Assembly (NCBI GenBank): GCA_009767595.1
Contig: VSDK01013354.1
Location: forward strand, 77,600-141,599
Reading direction: 5' to 3'
DNA length: 64,000 bases
DNA from: Symbiodinium kawagutii
Taxonomy: Eukaryota > Sar > Dinophyceae > Suessiales > Symbiodiniaceae
Below the pieces are notes generated by a model. That model had not been told where the DNA came from, searched no databases, and saw only the letters and a program-made list of their open reading frames with translations. The translations under genes and the position numbers were made by a program. Positions 24,756-35,252 of this stretch are shown here, piece after piece; position 1 is the first letter of the stretch, and each line of letters begins with the position of its first letter.

Positions 24756-25372
24756 AGCCTCACTCCAGCCCTTGCAGTCCTACAACCACGATGTCGTCGC
24801 CGATATTCCTGGAGAGATGTCTTGGATCAAGCGACACTCTCGTTGGCCAGGACTCAGTCTTGCTTTGAGAGTATTGAGAATGATGAGATGCTGGACTATG
24901 ACTTACCCAAGAAGCCAAACATGGTAGCGGGTTCAATCATCAGGCATTGCCTTGAAACCGTGGAAAGAATTCTTGGGGCGCAGAAGCCGTGTATATTCAA
25001 GATAGGCTACACCCACTGTGCTGCCTATAGGTTTCACAACACCCAGTTCGGATATCGATTGGATGTGGACAAGTGGGAAAAGCTGGTCGTGATATATGCT
25101 GCATCAGAACGCATATCTCCAGCGTTTGTAGAGGGTGCTTTGATTCAACATTTCAAAGGATTCTTGAAGGCAAACAGTGGTGATGTATTGTTGTTCAACG
25201 TATGAATCGGCATATTTGCTCATTCGGGCTCTACACATGCTCCACGTTCTGCCAAGGAATGACTGGATGCCGCAACGAGCGGGATGGAGGGGAGACGACC
25301 GCTTCCAGAGAAGCTGGACCCTTCCTGGTCTATTTAGTCTACCGTTCATACAAGACACCACCACGTCGCTAA
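24756..25372 (+). CDS. Gene 2 C-terminal exons: GIY-YIG-like nuclease domain
   Basis: The exon about 24756-25158 joins exon 25257-25372 through an intron with a GA donor (TTCAAAG/GATTCT) and an AG/G acceptor. The junction restores K-G-M-T-G-C-R and ends at a TAA. The core reads CIFKIGYTHCAAYRFHN, then a strand, then PAFVEGALIQHFKG, then GCRNERDGGE and a final strand, VYLVYRSYK. This matches the GIY-YIG layout: the (Y/K)IG.T strand, an Arg about seven residues later, and a helix with the metal-binding Glu (VEGALI). The closest style is the T5orf172-like branch. The first Tyr pair is replaced by FKIG, so catalysis is plausible but unproven. Upstream residues form a helical region that I do not recognise. 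Confidence 0.6.
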
Positions 25373-25756
25373 ACCATGCGGTGCCGTGGGAGGAAAAGAA
25401 CATGCACATGGGAAAGTATATGTTTATCTTAATTTCAGTGCTCACAACAAAATTATTGTCTTGGCATTTGTGTGTGACATCACAGTTTTCAAGGCTCTTG
25501 AGCGAAGTGGTCAAGGAGAAGAATGAGGTCAGAAAGCAGTGCCCTTTACTGAAATACTATATGACTGTGTTGTTGTTATAGGTCAATTCGTCCAGGAAAA
25601 GGTTTTATATGGACTTCCCTGCACGGTAGCCATCACGATCTGATGATCCAAGGTGCACTGAAGCCATTCCTTTGGAATCCCGCTACAGGCACCGCTATTG
25701 TTTGTAGAACCGTTTGAAAATGTTTGAAACACCAAGAATTCTACCCCGCTTGGCAG

Positions 25757-26024
25757 CTGTAGGACAATCGCCAAAGACTTGAACTTGGACAACGGAAGTG
25801 GGCAGCCTCCCAAAAAACCATCTAAGTCCAAGAAGCCCAAAGGGGCTGCTAACAAAGGTGGCAAGACTCCTAAGTCTAGGGGTTCCAAGCCTGCGAAGGG
25901 TACTTCGGGTCGCACTTCAAAGAAGTCCAAATCCCGAGAACAGCCCGCGGCTAATCCTGACTCAAATCCCAGCAGCGAGCCCGCTGCGCCTGCCAAGAAA
26001 ACCAAGAGGCAGCGCAAGGCCTAA
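25757..26024 (+). CDS. Lys/Pro/Ser-rich terminal exon, owner unknown
   Basis: After a TTGGCAG acceptor the frame reads CRTIAKDLNLDNGSGQPP followed by a Lys/Ser/Pro-rich tail (PSKSKKPKGAANKGGKTPKS) to a TAA at 26022-26024. It lies after the gene 2 stop (25372) and before the gene 3 start (26963). It could be an alternative 3' exon of gene 2 or the end of a small extra gene. The tail looks like an unstructured DNA-binding extension. Confidence 0.45.
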
Positions 26025-26962
26025 GCACCCATGTTGGATCTGAAGTTGAAAAAATGATACATATATCATATATACACATATATGTTGAAAGCATTTGATT
26101 CCTGGTTGAGATGTTTCTTTCATATACATAAGTTATATATACACTTGACAAACTGTCCTGAAATGCTATGTGGATCCAATTTTTTGAGGTGCTGATACGG
26201 GGATCAAGGCATGTGGTGAACCACATGCATGTGGCGTCGATTTGATTATCGCAAATTTGGGGATTGGCATGACGCGGTGGCCTACCACCGTGTAAGCCCT
26301 AATGCCAAACTTACATCAACCGAGCTCGATGGGTCAAGAAAAAAGGTTGTGTCTGTCATGCGCGTTGCTTACCAAGCTGGCAGCTCGAAGAAAACCAAAT
26401 TGAAGTAAAACCACAACACAACAGTGGCAGCAACATACACGCAGCAACAAGAACACTGATATACATGCAACAATAGTAGCATCCACCGCCATGCAGCAAT
26501 ATCCAACAGCAATCACATATGCAATCAACCACATCAGCAACGCAACTTGGTTTTCAACAACAATACCAGCAACGCTATAAGAAACAAAACTATTTACATA
26601 CATGGAAACAAACAATATCAGGGATGGCAATAAGGCCAACAATCTTAGCAACAGTGCAAGTAAGACGACAATGGCATTCAACTATATAGAATCGATTGCA
26701 ACAGTCGCAACAAAAATCAACTATGAAACAATAGATGTCAACAATCACCTTCATTCAGAATGAACATGATGGACAGCAACAACGGGGACAATCACAACCA
26801 CTAACCAAACAAGCAGAACAACCACAGCAACAGCAAAATTGGAATTAATCCCAGGATCAATGATGAATAATCAAGATATATATTTACACATCACCTATAT
26901 GGGTCACAAGTCACAACGTTCAAAAACAAAAACAACGCCATAACCCACAATAGGACAACTAT
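26025..26962. other. CAA/CAG-rich intergenic region in the transposon
   Basis: From about 26380 the plus strand is dominated by CAACA/GCAACA units in degenerate form. No gene is visible. Confidence 0.5.
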
Positions 26963-29900
26963 ATGGAAAGTGAGACGGCTTTGGAACAAAGAACCAAACA
27001 GAAACAGGGAAATATGCCGGATTCAACCCGTGTTACCAAGTTTGAGTCCATCACGCCAGGTCCCTCACACAAAGCCAAGCAGCTCGCGTGGAAGTACGGT
27101 CGCGGCGACACTTGGACATAATCTGTGGACGATGACGTTGATGACATGGCACTGATTTTGATGACCCAATGATCTTTGGAAACATGGTTAGTTAGACAAA
27201 AACTCTTATAAGCTTCATCCTTGCATTGACACCTGGAGCCCCAACTCCTCTTTCGAAACAATTGGACTTAGTTTAGACAGCTCTCCTGGCCCCGATACAC
27301 GTTTGTATATATCTATATTTTCTATATATATATATATATTCATGACGGTCAAAATTGCTTCTCTTTCTGTCACAGCTCTCAAGGAAAAATGCTGCGACGT
27401 GATCGAGTTCGCAGCTGCTGAGATGCGAGACGTCCGCAAAGGGTTTTACTCCACCAAAGCTTGCCCTGTGTTATCTGCACTGGCATTGGTTGACCGCAAG
27501 AAAGCAGTGCCTTATCTGGCTTGTATTGTTTCCCCTCTATGGCTTTGATTTTCTGAACTTTCTTGATGAATTATAAGAGTTGCTTTTTTAATACCTGATA
27601 CCCTGGATGGACACAAATCCCTTTCCATCTTGTTAAAGAAAGCTTTTGGCACATAATTTGTTTGAGTGGGGGACGACTTTTTTTAATTTTCTTGATAAGG
27701 GAGTTGCCAACAATGTGATTTAAGGGGGGATAGCTATAGCAAAGTCTTTGGTGAGTGTTCAACATTTCATCCAAATCATTCCTGAGGAAGTCGGGGTCAC
27801 GGAAGTGCTGCGCTTGAACAACTTCTACTATCCCGTGCAGATATCCGTTGCAGAATCCCCGCCTTTGAATTCATTCCCATGGATCAGACCAAGCGATTTT
27901 ATCAAAGCAATGGGTCGCATGAACGATTTAAACCATTTACTGGGAGGACACCCGTTGAAGGAAGCCGCTGGTATTCTAAGCAATTTCTGGAAGCAGTACC
28001 GAGAACTGTTTCCATCGCATCAAGTTTTTGGGGACTTTGATTCCAATCGGAAGCACCCTGCGCAAACCCTTCCGATCCTACTTCACGGAGATGAAGGAAC
28101 GAGCTTTAAGAAGGGAGGAATTTTGATCCTTTCTTTTCAAGGTTATTTTGGCTATGGATCATCAAAGACTGCTGCCGATGTTTGTCAAAATTTCAGAGCA
28201 GTTGGAGAAGGGATACCTCTGAATTTTTTACGCACTGGTTTTCAAACAAGGATGCTGATCTGCGTGTGCCCCAAGGAGTGCTTGGGTGAAAAACATGTTT
28301 TTTCCAAATGTTCTGTTTTCCTATCAAAATGACAATTCATCAAGGGAATTGTAAATTCCATATAACTGGTGCCTTGCCCTGTCCAGGAACTCTACTCCGA
28401 GGACCGTCGCATATGGAATGCCATATTCAAGCTGGTCACAGCGGACCTTGCAGTGTGTGAACGGGAAGGAGTTGATGTTGACGGCACCAGGATTTTTCCA
28501 GTAGTGCTGGGAAGCAAAGGCGATTGGTCGTACCAAGTTGCCTGGTGCATGAAACCTTTGTATGTAACATGTTTTGTGCATGCCATGGGGTTTATGTTTT
28601 TCCCAGGTTTGAAGCTACCTGCCCATATTTCTATATAGATTTCAGCCCATCCCTTTCCCCAATCACGGAGAAATGAAGCTACTTGCCACAAATGACCTCA
28701 CACCAATAGGGTTCACCACTCCATGGTTTTTTTTGGTGTATTGTTTTTCACTGGGGAAGTATAACATTGTTTGATAATATCGATGGCTTTTTCCATCTTG
28801 GGGTTAAGAACTTTTTCAAATCTTGTGCGCAAAACCTTAAGCTACAAAGGTATCCTCCGGAAACCTTGAACGCTCATACCGCAGAGCCCCGAAGGGAGCT
28901 GGGGATGGAGACTATGGAGTTGCGGGTGCTGGGATATGTCATCTTTGCTGCTGTGGTCAAGGAGTTGACTGGGAAGATTTGACTCTCTCCAAATGCATCA
29001 GTGGGTTAACCTTTTTGTTAAGTTGTCGAGAGCCCCACATGTATATACACATGCTGCCCTCAATATGGATCAGTGTTTTTTAAATGTGAAATGTGGCTCT
29101 CTAAAGGAATAGGTGCTTTAGGTGTATTCTATATTCCTTTCCAGCTGCCCACATGTTTGACAATTAGCAAATATATATTTTACCATGCCGCAACATTTTG
29201 CACGGCCACTTAGGAATGCAGCAGATGCAGCGATGGATGATTCGTTTCACAATGAGTTGCCGCTTCCATGGGAACGGGAGTCGCCGCTGACAAGAGAACT
29301 GATGGTTGACAGCAGTTTGAACGGGAAACCTCGTTTTTTCAGTTATGACCCTTGGCACTCTATACACCTGGGAGTGGGTAAGACATGGATATCCGGAGGT
29401 GTCATGATGCTGCAGAAGCTGCTGCCTCAATCCAACCAAGATGAGCGAGTAAGTTTTTTGTAGACGTGAGAAGTTGGATCCGGTCATACGGAAAATTGAC
29501 CTGCACACCTTCGGAACACCAGCTGATCCATCTGGATCATGGAATAAAGCGGCTGTCACATCGAATTGGTTTCTATGCCTCGAAGAGTTTTGTGCGCAAC
29601 ATGTTGAACAAATACAGAGAGATGAACGCCTTCGGAATTGGGTGTCTTTGCTATATTTATTCAACATTTTTATATATAATTTTGCCCGTGCATGCATGTA
29701 CAATGATTTTGCTTACGGGATTGCATGGGTATGTTTTCGTTAAAGTTTCATTTTGGAATGCAAATGCAGCCAACCGCTGAATCGTGCTCCACCCTGAGGC
29801 CTTTGGAACAGCCAGACTGAACAAGTTCATGAGCGGTCTTTATGGCCATGACGTGTTCATCCCAGCAACCCTGGCATCTGAATTGGCCCAGTGTGCTTAC

Positions 29901-30191
29901 GACTTTGTCCGGTCATACAGCTATCAGGCTTTTGCTGCTTACAACCTTGGCCTGTCGCATTACCCAATGCACCCGAAGCTTCATTGTGTACACCATATAG
30001 CACACGAGCTAAAACGGCAAAGCAGACTTGCCAACATGTGCCTCAACCCGGCAGTTTGGTCCTGTGCTCTGGACGAGGACTTCATTGGAAGAGCAGCAGC
30101 CATCAGCAGGTTGGTCAGTCCAAGAGTCATCGCCAAGCGGACTTTGCAGAGATACTTATGCCACATCCAAATTTCGTGGGCACGTGGTTGA
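26963..30191 (+). CDS. Gene 3: transposase-like protein, KDZ/Plavaka type (8 exons)
   Basis: The inferred exons are 26963-27098, 27376-27518 (or 27527), 27745-28275, 28387-28536, 28850-29000, 29225-29448, 29464-29641 and 29799-30191 (stop TGA), giving about 630 residues. Phases agree at every junction except 29448/29464. Landmarks in order: LPILLHGDEGTSFKKGG (candidate first acidic residue), FPVVLGSKGDWSYQ, a Cys/His pair (GICHLCCCGQGVDWEDL) that could bind zinc, FFSYDPWHSIHLGVGKTW (candidate second acidic residue with His) and CALDEDFIGRAAAISRLVSP (candidate third acidic cluster). KDZ/Plavaka transposases have a DDE RNase-H fold with a zinc-binding insert and a D..H...LGV.K motif, which this resembles. 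The family is also one I recall as highly expanded in Symbiodinium. The exon at 28850 lies in a frame different from the longer overlapping open frame, but its phase and motif fit better. Confidence 0.6.
27593..27655. repeat. Solo internal copy of the transposon terminal repeat
   Basis: ACCTGATACCCTGGATGGAC onward matches the complement of the right terminus (30876-30938) at about 92% over 63 bases, with a one-base gap. It lies inverted relative to that terminus, in the intron before the third exon of gene 3. Confidence 0.85.
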
Positions 30192-30401
30192 CAAATGAAA
30201 GAGATGGGAAAAAGGAAGAGGAAGGGACTGGAGCCAGCACGTGGGAACACAACAAACATGACTATAGCACACTCTGTGAGCATACGATCATTTACTCATT
30301 CATTTACATTTACACATATACATGTTGAACTCCTTCTGTGCAACATATTGAAACATGCATCAAAGATGGATTTATTGGGGTAAAATGGACATATATCAAA
30401 G

Positions 30402-30500
30402 TACATACATACATACATACATACATACATACATACATACATACATACATACATACATACATACATACATACATACATACATACATACATACATACACAC
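30402..30500. repeat. (ACAT)n microsatellite
   Basis: About 24 nearly perfect TACA units downstream of the gene 3 stop, inside the transposon. Confidence 0.95.
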
Positions 30501-30539
30501 ATACATATATATACATTCATACATGCGTGCATGCATGCA

Positions 30540-30790
30540 TATATATATATATATTTATATTTAGTACACAGTACGTTCACCCAAATGTATACATAAATTA
30601 CATGATATATTGCTTACATATATAAATATATATATATATATTTTTATGTATGTATATTTGTATGTATATTGTGCATATATATATATATGTATTTTATGCA
30701 TGTATATATGTATATATGTATATTATGCATGTATACTGTATATATGTATATATGTATATTATGCATGTATATATGTATTTATGTATATAA
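30540..30790. repeat. TATA/TGTA low-complexity tract
   Basis: TATATATGTATATTATGCATG-type units, degenerate, between the ACAT array and the right terminus of the transposon. Confidence 0.85.
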
Positions 30791-30878
30791 TATAAAAAAC
30801 ATGCCTGGAAAGGAATTATTGTGGGCAGTTGGATCTGGACGTGAATAACCGTACTGGGTCGTGATTTGTTTGAAGATG

Positions 30879-30938
30879 TGCCAAAAGCTTTCTTTTAACA
30901 AGATGGAAAGAAATTTGTGTCCATCCAGGGCAGCAGGT
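30879..30938. repeat. Right terminal inverted repeat of the 19.7-kb element
   Basis: It ends GCAGCAGGT and is followed directly by AGTCATTAAC. Its complement aligns to 11231-11290 without gaps. Confidence 0.7.
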
Positions 30939-30990
30939 AGTCATTAACTACATTAGTGGCCAATCATTGGGGTGGTACATAATGGTTGAG

Positions 30991-31306
30991 CAAGTCTTGG
31001 CAAAGAGGGCCAAGGCTACGCAGGCAATCTCTCGCTCGGACAGATCTGTGACTTTGCGACAGAAGCCACTGCCAGAGATCCGAGTGGAAAGAACCTTGAA
31101 AGATCAAGGTTTTCGTGAAGTAGTGCCTTGAAAGCTTTGCTTTGTAGAACTTTGCTTTGTGGCAGGCTTGAAGCGTCGGGCAGAGGTGTTGGAGGACATG
31201 TGCCAGACGTGCGAGGAGATGCTGCTGCTCACGAAGGCCTTCTCGTCGTGGGCTCGGGCGTCCAAAGAACGGTTGGATGTCAAGCCAGGGCGCCATCGGT
31301 CCCAAT
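30991..31306 (+). CDS. Two exons of an unrecognised helical protein
   Basis: Exon about 30991-31110 encodes a basic helix (LAKRAKATQAISRSDRS, then LPEIRVERTLKDQGF). After an apparent short intron of about 55 bases (GAA/GTAGTG to GGCAG), the exon from 31166 encodes KRRAEVLEDMCQTCEEMLLL followed by TKAFSSWARASKERLD. Codons end strongly in G/C. The helix with a central Trp and flanking Arg/Lys recalls Sfi1-type centrin-binding repeats, but only loosely. A long minus-strand open frame overlaps and looks like a shadow. Confidence 0.45.
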
Positions 31307-31515
31307 GATCTGCCGAATGCGCCAGTTCCAGCCTCAGCCCGCGGTTTGCTTTTGGATTGGTGAAGATATTTCAGTATGCCTTGACAGGACACGAGCAGTA
31401 TCGGAGTGTGCTTTATTGACGTTCTCGGCCAGGAGAGCGCATTCGGCACACTGTCGCTTTTCCAATGTCCATACTTCGGATAGGCCGGTGGGCGGATCGT
31501 GATGTGGTTGAGGAT

Positions 31516-31645
31516 TGGGCCCTCAAGCCTCGGAATCATTGGCAAACGCTGAGGAAAGTGTGACGAACCGCCGCCGGGCCGCTCAAGCCAGGAGAGCTCT
31601 ACTTCTTCTCAAGCTAGCCCACGGCCACTGGCAACACTCGATTGC
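31516..31645 (+). CDS. Exon of the same unrecognised helical protein
   Basis: The frame reads SLANAEESVTNRRRAAQARR, then ALLLLKLAHGHWQHSIAG, before a GTATGATC donor. It is helical and basic with a Trp near the end, like the exon at 31166, which suggests repeated helical units in one gene. Function unknown. Confidence 0.45.
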
Positions 31646-32210
31646 TGGTATGATCATGCGTGGTCGTGCCCCCCCAGGCCATTGACGCCGCCGAGGCCGC
31701 TGAGTGCACAAGCAGGGTATGAGTCCCGGTATGATGCCCATGCCTCACCGGGCAGGTCCTCAAGCCCCACGGGGACACTGCGACCGTGCAAGCCATGTCG
31801 CTGCACCATCAACCCACAATATATCAGCCTTAGCCATTGCCAACCAGTCTGTTATCCATGATTGACCATCACAAATCATCAGCAATCCAGTACTTGACCA
31901 TCATTTATCAGCATGAACCTACTAGTGAACCATCGATTAACCAGTTTAGCAACCATGCTAAGTCATCAATTTGTTCATCAGCACGACTAAACACTCATCC
32001 ACCTATTGATGGCAACTGCGCACCATGTTTAGACAGGATTCACCTATGAATGAACCATCATTATCCAGTACGAATGTTTAATCAAACTACTTGATATACC
32101 ACTAAGCAGCTAGGTAGCCATGTTTAGTCATGATTCATCATCCTCAACCACGAGTTTAGTATAACCAGTTTAATCAGGTCAGCAACCAATGAACTACATG
32201 AACTAGTTAA

Positions 32211-32322
32211 CTGGATGGCCTATACCCACTAACTTAGGTTTTTAGTGTTTTTGGGATATGATTGATTTACCATATAACCACTAAAGATATATTTTTAGCA
32301 AGGGATCTATAAGCCACCTAGT
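32211..32322. repeat. Family-A short inverted-repeat element, copy 1
   Basis: It starts CTGGATGGCCTATACCCACT and ends ATCTATAAGCCACCTAGTT. The inner landmarks are TTTAGTGTTTTTGGGATATG and TAGCAAGGGATCT. About 112 bp, non-coding, with inverted ends. Confidence 0.85.
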
Positions 32323-32338
32323 TAAGCAATAATCTACT

Positions 32339-32452
32339 TGGCTGTGGGTCAAAACCCCGTACCCCTCGTTCCCCATCACTAACCATTGGTTTCCTTGTTA
32401 TTGTTGGTTATCAACCCCCATTATTGGTTGGTTAATATTGACCCATGGCCAC
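32339..32452. repeat. Family-B element, copy 3 (G-poor orientation)
   Basis: It begins TGGCTGTGGGTCAA and ends TTGACCCATGGCCA, with CCCGTACCCCTCGTTCCCC inside. It sits 17 bases after family-A copy 1. Confidence 0.85.
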
Positions 32453-34570
32453 TTGGCAACCTTTCAATAGTCACCATTCGGCGACCATCTCCGTGGGACA
32501 TCCGAACGGATCAGGACATGAAGGGCGCAGCGACTTGCCGGCGAAAGCGAGGAGATGCGGGGCTCGGCAGGTTGGAGCAGTTGGTTCTGCTTAAACCCAG
32601 GTGGAATAAACACGTTACTGCTTAAACCCAGGTGGAATTCATACACTAGTTTATCATTTTTCAAGTGGGATGGATTTTGATTATAATAGAATTAGTTGTG
32701 ATGGATTTTGATTCTAGTAGAAACTATACTTCATCAAAACAAGTGTGAGACGATCCTTGCGCTACTAACTTGGACAACTAGTTGATTAAGTGGTTACAGA
32801 CAGAACTCATTTACAATGGATGATGGCTAGTTCATTGATTACCAACCTTTAATGAGTTGATGGGCTGAACTGAGTGATAGGCCGACCAGCTAGTGGAACC
32901 AACTATCATTTAAACGAATTAACGGAATATAATAACCAACAGTTAACAGATATACATAAGCCAACCAACTACTGAATGATCCCATTAATAATGAATATAC
33001 ATATAATATGTTTCCTAATGTTTAGAGAACCCATTTAATGATGTTTAACGACGGTTAATCAATGAGCTAGTTAATCAATTTCCGACCTCAAACGAGCTGA
33101 TGGGATAACCAATCAATGGATGATAATGGCTAGTCGATCGTCAAAAACAAGTGAATTTTGAATGATCGTTGATGGGAGGCACATACCAAGAAACCACCCC
33201 CGGTTTAATGATAGACTGATATTAGCAGTTAAGTAGTAATTGGTTTCAATTATTGACCATGCTGGGCAATTTACTAACAGGGTTTATCGACATTAATCCT
33301 TTCGCCATTTGAAGTTTCTAATTACTGATGATTGGGGCAGTCAAGAATAGCCAATAGTAGTGGATGATCACCAGCGACACCACTATGGGTCACCAGGGGT
33401 ATGTTGAATGTTGCCCTGCAGATAAAAGGCGATCACTAGTAACCACAAAATGTCAATCATTCTCAACCATTGTGATGGATGATCAACCGTCATTAATCAT
33501 GACGAAGCGTGGTTGAAAACCTATTATCAGCCATCAGTTAGCCATATATGATGAGTCACAATTCACATCATGAAGCCATAGCAAGCATTTACAATGATCT
33601 AACCAAGTTCAAGTTTTTTTGAACCACGTCCGCTAATGCTGTCAACCATACAAACAGCATATTTTGCACGATCAACCAATATTGGCCATCATGATTCTTA
33701 CTCCCAGCATTGACGACGCAATAAGCATTTTAAACCACTATGTTAATCAAATATCATTAGCGCTAGGTGACTATGATTAACAATAAATGGTATGCTGTCA
33801 GCCAACATTACCGGCTAGATGACCATCCAAAGACCATCAACTTGCGATCAAAGAACCGTCAGTTAACCCTACATTCACCATTGCATTATCCTCAGTACGA
33901 AGCAGTAGTAGACATTCAGAGGGTTCTTACTATAGGGAACCTCGAAGAGTGTTTGGTTTTCTATTGAAAACGATTGGAAAAAAGAAAAAAGATGAGAAAT
34001 GGGGGCATCCCCATTTTGAGAAAGCACCGATTGACAAATAATAGGGGTACCCCAAGTCATCCAGTACCATTTAGAGTAGTACACCAAGCAAGCATTTTGA
34101 GGGTCGTTGAAGAAACCACCGTTCTGCTCCCAATGTTGGCCATCCCGCGCCCACGCCGTACATTTTGCAGGAGTCTCTGGGCTAAGGAGTTGGCTCAAGG
34201 CGGATTGGGGTTGGGCTGTAGCTGGTGGCCATTTGCGCTTAGGGGTTGGTTAGTGATAGCTAGTATTGGATGGCAAATAGGATTCGTGGTTATGTGATGA
34301 ATGTTTTGTGATGTATATATCATGATGTTTCTAAAGGGTTGGTTATTGATAAATTACGATTATATCATTAACCATGATTCTAAACGGTACATGTTGGTTC
34401 ATTGTGAATAGAAATGGTTAATGTTGGTGGTCAAGTCTTTGATGGTTTATGATGGTGGATGTTTAGTTTAACACGGTCAAATATTTGATTGATGTTTGGT
34501 ATATGTAGCACTGGTGATAGTTCATGGTTGGTTTTAGTTGGTTAATTCTTGGTGATGATAGCGAGTACAG

Positions 34571-35252
34571 AATTTGTCCCCCCGTGGAAGGAGGGCGCCG
34601 GCATTCGTGTCGTGCTGAACCCTGCCAAGGAGGACCCGCTGACTGTCGAGAACTTCCGGCTTAGCCAAGGTTTCCTGCTGGAGATGGGAAAGGTTTATGG
34701 CGAAGCGCCCACTCGCAATCAAGGAAGGCCAACAATTTTCGGAACGGTGGGCGCACGAGCGCAAGCTTGAGAGTGCGCTTAAGCTGCGCGTGCCAGCTTG
34801 CCTGGCAGGCTCAGTGTTCACGTCACCCACGAAGAGATTCAGCGGTGGTGGCAAAAATTCCAACTTCACTTGGGACGAAGCCGGCTGCCCCTGTCAGCGC
34901 TCTTCCGGCCACTCAGTTTAAAAAAAATAAAAAAAGCATTCGCCGCTCCACGCATTTTGCGTCAGTAGGCCCTGGCGATGTGAAGAAGTTCGTAGGGCGA
35001 GGCTACCTCAGCCGTGAGACGTATGACACGTTTCATACCATGTCCTCGGTTACGAGAAGAGCTGGGCAGACGCAAGCCCTCACCGAAGAGGAACTCAAGG
35101 GCTACCAGACAAGCACAGCCCACACGAATTTTGACACCGCAGCGCCAAAGCGCTTGACTCTCAATGGCACGCACGAGCACCAGCTTTCTATGCCGGGCTT
35201 TGACAACAGTATCAATGGCAGCACATCCGGTGTTGCACGTGTGAACACCTAG
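34571..35252 (+). CDS. 3'-terminal coding tract of an unrecognised gene, frames unresolved
   Basis: An exon 34571-34692 (FVPPWKEGAGIRVVLNPAKE, end FLLEMGK) precedes a strongly coding helix in another frame (PLAIKEGQQFSERWAHERKL) and a third segment (HEEIQRWWQKFQLHLG). The final frame reads THFASVGPGDVKKFVGRGYL through GFDNSINGSTSGVARVNT and stops at 35250-35252. Changing frames over short distances implies small introns or indels, and an A-rich tract at 34920-34940 separates the last part. Codons are GC-rich throughout. Sequence after the stop to about 35600 looks like a 3' untranslated region. I do not recognise the protein. It may belong with the helical exons at 30991-31645, which would make the transposon lie just upstream of, or inside, that gene. 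Confidence 0.45.

Larger units (their letters stand above)
11231..30938 (+). mobile_element. 19.7-kb TIR DNA transposon with three spliced genes (KDZ/Plavaka-like, putatively new)
   Basis: The left end ACCTGCTGCACCC and the right end (complement ACCTGCTGCCCTGG) align without gaps for about 60 bases at roughly two-thirds identity, with the first nine bases identical. AGT sits immediately outside both ends (11228-11230 and 30939-30941), a candidate 3-bp target duplication. Removing the element restores a CACTAGTCATTAAC sequence like the TAGTCATTAAC units just upstream. The interior differs sharply from its surroundings: no GGTTGATGG fields, only AT-rich introns and microsatellites. All three genes are on the plus strand: an AT-hook/methyltransferase-like gene, a coiled-coil/GIY-YIG-like gene and a transposase-like gene, the last ending about 750 bases from the right terminus. 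Superfamily placement rests on recalled motifs. A CACTA-type end (CACTAGTACC at 11224) is a weaker alternative. Confidence 0.7.
31646..34570. repeat. Intron-like repeat field
   Basis: After a GC-rich edge to about 31800, the sequence turns G-poor (CCATCA, AACCAG). It contains family-A copy 1, family-B copy 3, a weak GC-rich island at 32490-32600 with no certain frame, and a partial family-C end near 33990-34065. It becomes C-poor GGTTGATGG sequence from about 34200. Confidence 0.55.

Noticed and set aside
28767..28982. 71-codon open frame reading HLGVKNFFKSCAQNLK
   Set aside because: Another frame from 28850 joins its neighbours in phase and carries the CHLC motif; the longer frame is a shadow.
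11224..30958. CACTA-type transposon ends
   Set aside because: CACTAG occurs just outside the left end and CACTAA outside the right, but at different distances from the shared ACCTGCTGC core. Similar ACCACTA motifs are common in the surrounding fields.
30964..31545. A 193-codon minus-strand open frame
   Set aside because: It overlaps plus-strand exons with better codon use, splice borders and helical sequence; no motif supports the minus frame.
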